6,717 nucleotides of DNA from JBDHTS01 sp044220535 (GTDB lineage Bacteria > Pseudomonadota > Alphaproteobacteria > Micavibrionales > Micavibrionaceae). The stretch is from contig JBGAQU010000105.1 in NCBI GenBank assembly GCA_044220535.1, forward strand, positions 1 to 6,717, written 5' to 3'. A program made the translations under genes and the position numbers. The notes below the pieces were generated by a model, which made no database searches, was not told where the DNA came from, and saw nothing but the letters and a program-made list of their open reading frames with translations. This document shows, in pieces, positions 1 through 5,587 of this stretch (position 1 is its first letter; each line of letters begins with the position of its first letter).

Positions 1-2
1 TT

Positions 3-353
3 TTAATGGCCCTGTTCCGCGAACTGGTCGAACGCCCTGAGCGCGTCTGCCGCATACATCAGCGCCGGGCCGCCGCCCATATAGGTGCACATGGCCATGA
101 CTTCGGCAATTTCCTCCCGCGTGGCGCCCAGATCTTTCAACGCCTTGGCGTGAAAACCGATGCAGCCATCGCAACGCTGGGTCACGCCGATGGCGAGCGC
201 GATCAGTTCCTTGGTTTTTTTGCTGAGCGCGCCGTCGGCGGTCGCGCCCTTCGCCAGCGCCGAAAATCCCTGCATGGGTTCCGGCACGATCTTCCGCAGT
301 TCGCCCATATACTGGGAAATATCCTTCGTTAACTGTCTGTAGTCTTTCGTCAC
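3..353 (-). CDS. AhpD-like carboxymuconolactone decarboxylase-family protein
   Basis: A complete 116-residue protein of the carboxymuconolactone decarboxylase/AhpD superfamily. Small all-helical members act as thiol-dependent peroxidases or disulfide reductases. The signature is E49, C61-D-G-C64 and H68. The spacing E-12-C-3-C-4-H is the same as in the AhpD proton-relay and redox centre, so a cytosolic peroxidase-like role is more likely than lactone decarboxylation. The start is a GTG (minus strand, 351-353) behind an AAGGAG-type ribosome-binding site about 5 nt upstream. The gene is divergent from the ArsR-family regulator, and its predicted -10 box lies inside a 16-bp palindrome, so control by that regulator is likely. 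The true substrate is not known. The family call is firm and the peroxidase role is inferred. Confidence 0.88.
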   Translation of the reverse strand: MTKDYRQLTKDISQYMGELRKIVPEPMQGFSALAKGATADGALSKKTKELIALAIGVTQRCDGCIGFHAKALKDLGATREEIAEVMAMCTYMGGGPALMYAADALRAFDQFAEQGH

Positions 354-379
354 GATTTTCTCCTTTTTAATATTATAAA

Positions 380-395
380 TTTATGATATCATAAA
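380..395. promoter_or_regulatory. 16-bp perfect palindrome, candidate ArsR-family operator
   Basis: TTTATGATATCATAAA reads the same on both strands. It sits in the 74-bp AT-rich gap between the divergent AhpD-like and regulator genes. Dimeric winged-helix ArsR-family repressors bind AT-rich dyads that overlap promoters, and BigR-type regulators are autoregulatory. The position suggests that one operator controls both directions. The binding itself is inferred. Confidence 0.55.
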
Positions 396-410
396 AATAT
401 GAAATGTAAA
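383..410 (-). promoter_or_regulatory. Sigma-70-like promoter for the AhpD-like gene
   Basis: On the minus strand, TTTACA (405-410) and TATCAT (383-388) are separated by 16 nt. Each box matches the consensus at five of six positions. Transcription would start near 376, leaving a leader of about 20 nt that carries the ribosome-binding site. The -10 box falls within the palindrome at 380-395, which is where a repressor would block RNA polymerase. Confidence 0.5.
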
Positions 411-427
411 GAATTGTTTTTAAAGTG

Positions 428-742
428 ATGGCTCCGATGCAGGATATGAAGAAAAAAAGCGGAAAAGCCTCGGCTTTCCTGAAGGGGTTTGCCAATGCCG
501 ACCGGCTGCGAATTCTTTGCGTCCTGGCCGAAGGGGAAAAGAGCGTAACGCGTCTGATGAAAGAAACGGGGATCGCGCAGACATCGATGTCGCAGCATCT
601 GTCGAAACTGAAAGCCGAAGGGATTGTTATCTTTCGCAGGGAGCACAGAACACTGTATTATTCGATCAGCGATAATGCCGTCGTGGATATTATGCGGATT
701 CTGTATCAAAAATTTTGCAGCGTTAAAGGAGGACCATCATGA
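428..742 (+). CDS. ArsR-family transcriptional repressor, BigR/SqrR/YgaV-like
   Basis: A 104-residue winged-helix regulator of the ArsR/SmtB family. The helix-turn-helix covers roughly residues 38-62, with recognition-helix sequence QTSMSQHLSKLK, followed by a beta-wing rich in Arg and Tyr (RREHRTLYYS). There is no metal-binding CxC motif in the DNA-binding helix. Instead there are two cysteines, C31 in the helix after the conserved DRLRIL and C97 in the C-terminal helix, 66 residues apart. This is the spacing of the Cys pair that forms a polysulfide bridge in BigR and SqrR, so sulfide/persulfide sensing is predicted. ATG 428 is chosen. A GTG at 425 in the same frame and a later ATG at 446 are alternatives, and no strong ribosome-binding site decides between them. 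The stop overlaps the rhodanese start (ATGA), so the two are translationally coupled. Confidence 0.85.
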   Translation: MAPMQDMKKKSGKASAFLKGFANADRLRILCVLAEGEKSVTRLMKETGIAQTSMSQHLSKLKAEGIVIFRREHRTLYYSISDNAVVDIMRILYQKFCSVKGGPS

Positions 743-1278
743 CACAGCAAAACATCACGCCTCAGCAGGCTTTCGCGTGGCTTGAAGCCGGCGAGGCCAT
801 ATTGATCGATGTGCGGGAACCGGATGAATTCAAGGACGGGCATATTACCTATGCGGCATCGATCCCCCTGCCTGTACTGGGCGGCTGCATGGGGCGAATG
901 AAGATGCCTGCCGGAAAAAAGATCATTTTTCAGTGCATGAAAGGCGGCAGGGGTGGAAAAGCCTGCGCCCTGATGCAGGATAGTCACTCTGGGGCCGACG
1001 TCTTTTATAATATTGAAGGCGGTATGGAGGCATGGAAAAGTGCGGGCTTGCCGATGGTGCCCTCTGCCGGGCATCCTCTCCCCATGCCGGTTTTCCGGCA
1101 GGTTCAGATTGTGGTGGGAACGCTGATTTTCCTGCTGGTGGCGTTCGGATTATCGGGCGTGAACGGCAGTTTCGTTCTCGCTGGAATTCTTGGCTTTATG
1201 CTGGCTTTTGCCGGATGGACGGGATGGTGCGGACTTGCGATCCTGCTGCATCGCATGCCGTGGAACAGGGCTGGATAA
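739..1278 (+). CDS. ygaP: Membrane-anchored rhodanese (YgaP-like), rhodanese plus DUF2892
   Basis: A 179-residue protein. An N-terminal single-domain rhodanese (about residues 5-108) is fused to a C-terminal pair of membrane helices (about 122-140 and 144-162), the layout and length of E. coli YgaP. Rhodanese landmarks are the D24-V-R-E-P-D-E-F segment, the active-site loop from C66 to R71 (CMKGGR, a normal six-residue loop) and the closing GGMEAW helix. C66 should carry the transferred sulfur as a persulfide. The C-terminal stretch W163-C-G-L and MPWN resembles the YgaP end. The catalytic domain probably faces the cytosol. The ribosome-binding site AAAGGAGG (725-732) is excellent and sits 6 nt before the ATG, inside the regulator gene. 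The regulator/rhodanese pair mirrors ygaVP, so induction by sulfide or persulfide is expected. C50 and C76 are further cysteines of unknown role. Confidence 0.88.
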   Translation: MTQQNITPQQAFAWLEAGEAILIDVREPDEFKDGHITYAASIPLPVLGGCMGRMKMPAGKKIIFQCMKGGRGGKACALMQDSHSGADVFYNIEGGMEAWKSAGLPMVPSAGHPLPMPVFRQVQIVVGTLIFLLVAFGLSGVNGSFVLAGILGFMLAFAGWTGWCGLAILLHRMPWNRAG

Positions 1279-1950
1279 TCATATGCCGGAGCCCGCCCAA
1301 TCCTCCGCATAGCGGCTGGGCGCAACAGGATCGCCGGACTGACGTTTCAGATCTTCAACGTCCTTGAGCAACCCGGCGATAACATTGGCCACCGGATCGT
1401 CCACGGATGCGTCCGGCAGTCCGTAGGCGCAATGCGGCGTGGCCTGGCCGATGCGGCGCGCGGGGTTGCCCGCGACGGTGATGCCTTCGGGGACGCTGTG
1501 GGTGACGACGGCATTCGCGCCGATGGCGGCGTTGTCGCCGATCGTGATGGGGCCGAGCACCTGCGCGCCCGCGCCGATGATGACGTTGTCGCCGATATCG
1601 GGGTGGCGTTTGCCGCCCGTGGTGTTGTCGCCTTTGCCGCCCAAAGTGACACCGTGATAGAGAGTGACGTTGTCGCCGATGGTCGCAGTCTCGCCGATGA
1701 CGACGCCCATGCCGTGGTCGATGAACAGGTTGCGGCCGATCGTCGCGCCGGGGTGGATTTCAATGCCCGTCAGCATGCGGCCGATCTGCGACCACAGGCG
1801 GGCCGGGACGCGGATATTATGTTCCCACAACCAGTGCGCCGCCGGGTGGAACAGCGTCATGATATGAAAGCCGGGATAGCACAGAATCACTTCCGCCACA
1901 GACGGGTTGGCGGGGTCGCGGGCGCGGATGGATTGGATCAGGTTCACCAT
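1279..1950 (-). CDS. cysE: Serine O-acetyltransferase
   Basis: CysE transfers acetyl from acetyl-CoA to L-serine, giving O-acetylserine, the first step of cysteine synthesis. The 223-residue protein has a short N-terminal helical region (about 1-60, with the family's RARDPA and YPGFH segments). A left-handed beta-helix of hexapeptide repeats follows (about 63-165). The signature IDHGMGVVIGETA holds the catalytic His79. E64, 15 residues before it, occupies the place of the E. coli aspartate, as in short Bacillus-type enzymes. RHP (H116) and the HGVTLGG loop are present. The C-terminus ends in Ile after an acidic/Gly tail (EDWAGSGI), the kind of end that docks into the CysK active site. The length matches the short EpsC-like class. 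No Shine-Dalgarno sequence precedes the ATG, and the promoter placement suggests a leaderless mRNA. The stop codon abuts that of the convergent rhodanese gene with no gap. Confidence 0.93.
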   Translation of the reverse strand: MVNLIQSIRARDPANPSVAEVILCYPGFHIMTLFHPAAHWLWEHNIRVPARLWSQIGRMLTGIEIHPGATIGRNLFIDHGMGVVIGETATIGDNVTLYHGVTLGGKGDNTTGGKRHPDIGDNVIIGAGAQVLGPITIGDNAAIGANAVVTHSVPEGITVAGNPARRIGQATPHCAYGLPDASVDDPVANVIAGLLKDVEDLKRQSGDPVAPSRYAEDWAGSGI

Positions 1951-1956
1951 GGGCGT

Positions 1957-1985
1957 ATTCTGAAACGCAAAACCTGCAAAGTCAC
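1957..1985 (-). promoter_or_regulatory. Predicted leaderless promoter of cysE
   Basis: On the minus strand, GTGACT (1980-1985), a 17-nt spacer and CAGAAT (1957-1962) end 6 nt before the ATG. The start of transcription would therefore fall at or next to the start codon. An element with the same first ten bases (CGTGACTTTG) and identical spacing precedes the next minus-strand gene, which supports it. Each box matches the sigma-70 consensus at four of six positions. Confidence 0.45.
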
Positions 1986-1992
1986 GCGAAGT

Positions 1993-2571
1993 TTACGGTT
2001 TTGTGCGGCGCCTGGTTTTCAGCATCACATACATGATCAGGTTCATGGCCAGCAGCATGGCGGGGTAGGAGGCGGTGATGAAGGACAATTCCCGCATGGA
2101 GCACAGGGCGATGATATGCCTCGGGATATTGAAGCCGTACATAAAGGAATTTTCCTGATGCGGATTGTTCCATGATTTCCTGAAGGTGGGCCAGAAGGCG
2201 GAGGCGTCGATGGCAACGACAATCAGGACGGACCAGAGCGGGTTGCTGGTGACCATCCAGGCGGGAATGGCGGCGAGGCCGCACAAGAACATGATCCAGT
2301 CGCCGCGCGTGATGTGTTTTTCACCCTGGCGAAAGGCGACGACGGTGATGATGACGCAGATCAGGCCGGTGACGCCCGTGACCCAGGCGCCGGGGCCGGC
2401 ATGGCCCGCGACCTGTGCGGCGAATGCGATGAAGGTCAGGAGGCTCCAGATGACCCAGGTGAATATATGGGGTTTGTTGGTGCCCTTGAGCGTGGTCAGG
2501 AAATAAGGGATATGGGCCGCGACGGTCATGAGGACGGCAGTGATGCCGAGAAGGGTTTTGGGGTCAGTCAT
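1993..2571 (-). CDS. Integral membrane protein of unknown function, weakly PQ-loop-like
   Basis: A 192-residue very hydrophobic protein with about seven predicted membrane segments, near residues 5-25, 36-54, 61-80, 91-107, 110-128, 145-158 and 163-184, and a basic C-terminal tail (KTRRRTKP). Two places look faintly alike: residues 21-42 (IPYF..TLKG..KPHIFTWVIW) and 119-147 (VAIDASAFWPTFRKSW...ENSFMYG). The pattern of a proline, a basic loop and an aromatic helix start recalls the PQ-loop/SemiSWEET transporters. That resemblance is only suggestive and I do not assign a family. The ATG has no Shine-Dalgarno sequence, consistent with the leaderless promoter at 2578-2606. It lies 42 bp upstream of cysE on the same strand, but cysE has its own copy of the promoter element, so the two may be separate units with shared control. 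Confidence 0.72.
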   Translation of the reverse strand: MTDPKTLLGITAVLMTVAAHIPYFLTTLKGTNKPHIFTWVIWSLLTFIAFAAQVAGHAGPGAWVTGVTGLICVIITVVAFRQGEKHITRGDWIMFLCGLAAIPAWMVTSNPLWSVLIVVAIDASAFWPTFRKSWNNPHQENSFMYGFNIPRHIIALCSMRELSFITASYPAMLLAMNLIMYVMLKTRRRTKP

Positions 2572-2577
2572 GGGGCG

Positions 2578-2606
2578 TTTTTAGGGCACAAAATGTACAA
2601 AGTCAC
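2578..2606 (-). promoter_or_regulatory. Predicted leaderless promoter of the membrane-protein gene
   Basis: On the minus strand, GTGACT (2601-2606), a 17-nt spacer and TAAAAA (2578-2583) lie 6 nt before the ATG. The ten bases CGTGACTTTG and the following TTTTG are shared with the cysE upstream region at the same distance from the start codon. Confidence 0.42.
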
Positions 2607-2631
2607 GATTTACGACGGATTGGTTTAAGAT

Positions 2632-2660
2632 TTGACAAAACTTTTTTCATTTTCTATAAA
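2632..2660 (+). promoter_or_regulatory. Near-consensus sigma-70 promoter for the 437-residue protein
   Basis: TTGACA (2632-2637, perfect), a 17-nt spacer and TATAAA (2655-2660, five of six) form the strongest promoter in the window. The predicted start near 2667 gives a leader of about 22 nt ending in CGGAGA (2678-2683), 6 nt before ATG 2689. This argues that the in-frame TTG at 2632 is part of the -35 box and not a start codon. Confidence 0.75.
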
Positions 2661-2688
2661 CAAAAAAACGAATAATCCGGAGACATTA

Positions 2689-4002
2689 ATGAAAAATACA
2701 ACTCTCAAAAAAATTACAGAATATGCAACAGATGGTGGGTTGAATCCAAGTTGGGTGAAATGGATCAAAAACCCCTGGACACTCGTAATGCGTGGTTCAG
2801 GCGCAGAAGATAAAATCCATAATAAAGACAGCGTGGATATCCATACATGGTATCGTGAACAAAAGCCGTTGCGCGCGCTGGCTGAATTGCAGATATCCAA
2901 TCCTGAACAATATGTCTCGTTGATTGAAATTCAGGAAAAAGCGAAAAACTGGGAAATAATTCATAACGCAAAAATGCGTGCCTGGTGTAAATCCGACTGC
3001 AAAGAAGAGATCGATTGGGATGCGTTTTATAAGGAGCATGACGAGTTGGTTCAGGCAGCCCACCATTATGCCCTGTTCTGCCAATCCGCTATTAATGAAC
3101 ACTGTGTTGACGATATATATGGCGATATAAGCAAAGAAATTGAGCTAGGTCATTATATTCAATATCTGCTGTTTCGGAATGAAGAGGATGGGCGTTATCT
3201 TTCTTTGATGATCGATGCACGTCACAACCTTTCCCTTCGTGATGAAAACAAAAAACCTAATTTTGTTCGGCATAAAGTTTTTGAAGGCGATCGTGACCTT
3301 GAATGCCTTACGGACGATGTCAAATGGGAATGGGCGGCACATCTGGTCCATTGTAACCGCTTTGCACCTTTTTATGACCCGGAAAACGTAAAATCACTGG
3401 ATGAAGCAGAGCGTCTGCGGGCAAAATTTAACGGTGCAGCGCATGTAGAACGGCCAGCCGTGGGCAAGGAAGTGTTTGATTTTTATCCTGCCTTTATGCG
3501 CGCCTATGGCGGCGAAGACGGATTTTTCCGGGCGCTGGTGGATGTATACGGGCCGCAAGGCAATGTCCGCCATTGCAGCGATATGGGCGTGGCTCATAAT
3601 CACTGGGATTACAGCCAGTATAACGACGGTGAAGAAACGGGCAGGCAATATGAAGTTGATAGCTTCCACTTTCTGAAACTGTTCGAACAGATGGGCAAAA
3701 AAGAGCGCGTTGAATTTGAGCTGGCATTCAATCGTTTTGTCGAAGAGGTTCTGCCAACTGTTGTCGATGATATAGGGGATAAAGGCAATAAAGGGTTTTC
3801 CATCGCCCAAAAAATAGCGAAGGCAATGGCCTATCTTAAAATCTCGATTGAATATGGCACCGGCGCACATAACGATGCGCATTGGTTTGAAAAATTCCAG
3901 GATACGGAGCATGAAATGCTGGATATCGCCCTGCGGACACCTGGCCGATGGGCAAGGCATAATACGACGGGATCCTTCGAAACACGCGCACCGAAGTTTT
4001 GA
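2689..4002 (+). CDS. Hypothetical soluble protein, 437 residues, unrecognised
   Basis: I do not recognise this protein. ATG 2689 is chosen because GGAG (2679-2682) sits 6 nt upstream and a strong promoter precedes it. The product has no signal peptide and no membrane segment. It is rich in charged and aromatic residues and in His, and is probably cytosolic and mostly helical. His/Asp clusters include H125-H126, H219/H221/C222, residues 295-307 (RHCSDMGVAHNHW) and 390-399 (GTGAHNDAHW). These could bind metal, but no known metal-site signature is complete. C100 and C104 form a lone CxxxC. The first half of the gene is visibly AT-richer than flanking genes and uses codons such as ATA and AAA freely, which may mark transfer from another source. 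It is a single-gene unit, divergent from the membrane-protein gene and convergent with the DUF1275 gene (30 bp gap). Function is unknown. Confidence 0.8.
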   Translation: MKNTTLKKITEYATDGGLNPSWVKWIKNPWTLVMRGSGAEDKIHNKDSVDIHTWYREQKPLRALAELQISNPEQYVSLIEIQEKAKNWEIIHNAKMRAWCKSDCKEEIDWDAFYKEHDELVQAAHHYALFCQSAINEHCVDDIYGDISKEIELGHYIQYLLFRNEEDGRYLSLMIDARHNLSLRDENKKPNFVRHKVFEGDRDLECLTDDVKWEWAAHLVHCNRFAPFYDPENVKSLDEAERLRAKFNGAAHVERPAVGKEVFDFYPAFMRAYGGEDGFFRALVDVYGPQGNVRHCSDMGVAHNHWDYSQYNDGEETGRQYEVDSFHFLKLFEQMGKKERVEFELAFNRFVEEVLPTVVDDIGDKGNKGFSIAQKIAKAMAYLKISIEYGTGAHNDAHWFEKFQDTEHEMLDIALRTPGRWARHNTTGSFETRAPKF

Positions 4003-4032
4003 GCAGGTTCACCCATCACATACCGGCAGCTT

Positions 4033-4680
4033 TTAAATCTGCGCGGCGTTTTCCAATTTTGCCGCAATCGCGGTCAGCATAGCGCTGGCCAAAGCTGTGA
4101 TCCATAGCGCCTTAAGGCCGATCAGCGTGTAGCAAACGGCGCCTAAAGCCGCGCCCGAGATCAGCGCGAACCATAAAAGAAAATAGGGTGTCCAGGCCCA
4201 GCGCGGGCCGCCTGTGAGCGCGCCCGCGAGGCGCTGGCCCATCCGGACCAGCGTGCCGGTCATATAGGTGATGGCGATCGAAACCTCGCCATTGCGTTCG
4301 AACAAGGTATTGGCCGCGCCCATGGCGACCGCCATGCAGGCAATGGTTGGAAGCAGGGCATCCATAGTACCTGACAGGGCGGCGAGGGTTAGCATAAGTG
4401 TGACGAAGGATAAAATCCATTTCATGCGGCCTGATCGGGCACGTTGACCGATCAGCGTTCCCGCAACCACGCCTGCCACGAACAGGACGATGATGACAAG
4501 CGGGGCGAGAGCGAAGGCCCAATCCTCCCGCACCAGCCCGACGCCGAAACGGGTGGAGTTGCCGCTCATGAAGGACACGAACGCGCCGCCCGTGCCGATA
4601 AAACCGAGCGCGTCGACATAGCCCGCCAGCATCGCCAGGCAGGCGGCCAGGCCTATGAAATGGCGGGGCGTCTGGTTCAT
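4033..4680 (-). CDS. DUF1275 (YoaK-type) integral membrane protein
   Basis: A 215-residue membrane protein of the DUF1275 family. The N-terminal GYVDALGFIGTGGAFVSFM followed by SGN (residues 39-41) is the family hallmark, and a second similar segment occurs at TYMTGTLVRMGQ (138-149), reflecting an internal duplication. About six membrane segments are predicted, near 8-28, 58-78, 88-105, 107-124, 164-185 and 189-207. Family members are of unknown or putative transport function; no substrate can be read from the sequence. The ATG overlaps the old stop codon of cysK (ATGA at 4677-4680), so the gene was the second member of a cysK operon with coupled translation. With cysK now stopping about 65 bp earlier, ribosome delivery to this start may be reduced. 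No separate promoter is evident. Confidence 0.85.
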   Translation of the reverse strand: MNQTPRHFIGLAACLAMLAGYVDALGFIGTGGAFVSFMSGNSTRFGVGLVREDWAFALAPLVIIVLFVAGVVAGTLIGQRARSGRMKWILSFVTLMLTLAALSGTMDALLPTIACMAVAMGAANTLFERNGEVSIAITYMTGTLVRMGQRLAGALTGGPRWAWTPYFLLWFALISGAALGAVCYTLIGLKALWITALASAMLTAIAAKLENAAQI

Positions 4681-4751
4681 TCCAGCCCTTCAAACAGCAC
4701 GGTCGACAGATACCGCTCCGCAAAGGACGGGATGATCGTCACGATCAATTG
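4677..4751 (-). pseudogene. cysK: Out-of-frame C-terminal remnant of cysK
   Basis: Read on the minus strand one frame away from the cysK ORF, this stretch encodes QLIVTIIPSFAERYLST and then VLFEGLE before a TGA at 4677-4679. The segment with ERYLST followed by LFEGL is the standard C-terminus of O-acetylserine sulfhydrylases. It begins exactly where the upstream cysK frame hits its stop. The intervening family segment of roughly 40 residues, including the GISSGAA loop whose serine contacts the PLP pyridine nitrogen, is absent. The frame relation implies that a number of bases of the form 3n+1, near 120, has been lost. Confidence 0.85.
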
Positions 4752-5506
4752 GCGACCTGGACGATTTCGTCGATCAGGTCGGTCTTGAGGATGGAGGGGA
4801 CGAAGCCCGCGCCGATGCCCTGGATCTTGTGCAGGCCGGGCTGGCCGCCGGAGAGGACGGGGCTGGCGGCGGGCTCGACTGCAATCGCTTTGAAGCCGGG
4901 TTTTTTCTTCTTGAGGATTTCGGCGACGCCTGTGAGCGTGCCGCCGGTGCCGATGCCGGAGATCAGGATATCGGCCTTGCCCGCCGTATCCTCCCAGATT
5001 TCAAGCGCGGTGGTGTTGCGGTGGATTTCGGGGTTGGCCGGGTTGTCGAACTGGCCGGGGATGAAGGAGTCGGGGATTTCCTTCAGCAACTCCTCCGCCC
5101 TTGCAATCGCGCCCTTCATGCCCTTATCGGCGGGGGTTAAAACCAGTTCGGCCCCGAGGATTTTCAGCATCTTGCGGCGTTCCTGGGACATGCTTTCGGG
5201 CATGGTCAGGATCAGGCGGTAGCCGCGCGAGGCCGCGACGAAGGCCAAAGCGATGCCTGTATTGCCGGAGGTGGGTTCGATCAGGGTGGTCCTGCCGGGG
5301 GTGATTTTGCCCTTTTTCTCCGCATCCTCGATCATGGCGAGGCCGATGCGGTCCTTGACCGAGGCCAAGGGGTTGAAGAATTCCAGCTTGCCGAGCAGAT
5401 CGGCCTTTACGCCATGGGCTTTGGCCAGTTTAGCGAGGCGGACAAGCGGCGTCGCGCCAATGGTCTGGGTCACGTTATCATAGATTTTTCCGCGAAATTC
5501 GTTCAT
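4745..5506 (-). CDS. cysK: Cysteine synthase (O-acetylserine sulfhydrylase), C-terminally truncated
   Basis: CysK replaces the acetyl group of O-acetylserine with sulfide to make cysteine, using PLP. The 253 visible residues hold the family landmarks in order: IGATPLVRL (16-24), the PLP lysine K51 in NPLASVKDR, the substrate loop TSGNTG (79-84), the Q152-F153 region, and the phosphate-binding GTGGT (186-190). The frame ends after DEIVQVAN, whereas family members run about 310-320 residues. The missing tail lies just downstream in another frame. Lacking the GISSGAA loop and last helix, this product is probably unstable or inactive. ATG 5506 is chosen because GGGGA (5512-5516) lies 5 nt upstream and family proteins start here. 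An in-frame extension to 5593 adds 29 non-family residues and crosses the promoter. It probably formed an operon with the DUF1275 gene. Confidence 0.87.
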   Translation of the reverse strand: MNEFRGKIYDNVTQTIGATPLVRLAKLAKAHGVKADLLGKLEFFNPLASVKDRIGLAMIEDAEKKGKITPGRTTLIEPTSGNTGIALAFVAASRGYRLILTMPESMSQERRKMLKILGAELVLTPADKGMKGAIARAEELLKEIPDSFIPGQFDNPANPEIHRNTTALEIWEDTAGKADILISGIGTGGTLTGVAEILKKKKPGFKAIAVEPAASPVLSGGQPGLHKIQGIGAGFVPSILKTDLIDEIVQVAN

Positions 5507-5522
5507 GGCTTTCCCCTTAGGC

Positions 5523-5535
5523 TTGGATAATCCAA
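5523..5535. promoter_or_regulatory. 13-bp inverted repeat at the cysK transcription start
   Basis: TTGGATAATCCAA consists of two 6-bp arms around one central base. It lies directly downstream of a minus-strand -10-like TATACT (5536-5541), so it would overlap the transcription start of cysK, 17-29 bp before the ATG. That is a typical place for a repressor operator in a regulated sulfur gene. No specific regulator can be named, and no clear -35 box is seen. Confidence 0.4.
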
Positions 5536-5548
5536 AGTATATATAGCG

Positions 5549-5569
5549 CGAAGATCCGAAGACCCGAAG
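5549..5569 (+). repeat. Period-8 GAAGAYCC direct repeat upstream of cysK
   Basis: The stretch reads as GAAGATCC, GAAGACCC, GAAG after a GC pair, an 8-bp tandem unit repeated about two and a half times. The 13 bases at 5557-5569 recur exactly, inverted, at 5692-5704 inside the adjacent inverted-repeat element, so the two are related. It lies where the cysK -35 region should be. Confidence 0.5.
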
Positions 5570-5587
5570 TTTTAATTTATCTCTGTA

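Noticed and set aside
1432..2175. Long plus-strand open frame of 247 codons opposite cysE, rich in Ala, Asp and Val
   Set aside because: It is a mirror of the GC-rich cysE codons; composition is repetitive, no family signature is seen, and it runs across the cysE promoter region.
2632..2688. TTG start giving 19 extra residues on the unrecognised protein
   Set aside because: The TTG is the first three bases of a perfect -35 box and the region to 2660 is promoter. ATG 2689 has a proper ribosome-binding site.
4003..4032. Shared terminator between the convergent unknown gene and DUF1275 gene
   Set aside because: No inverted repeat with a T-run is visible in these 30 bases.
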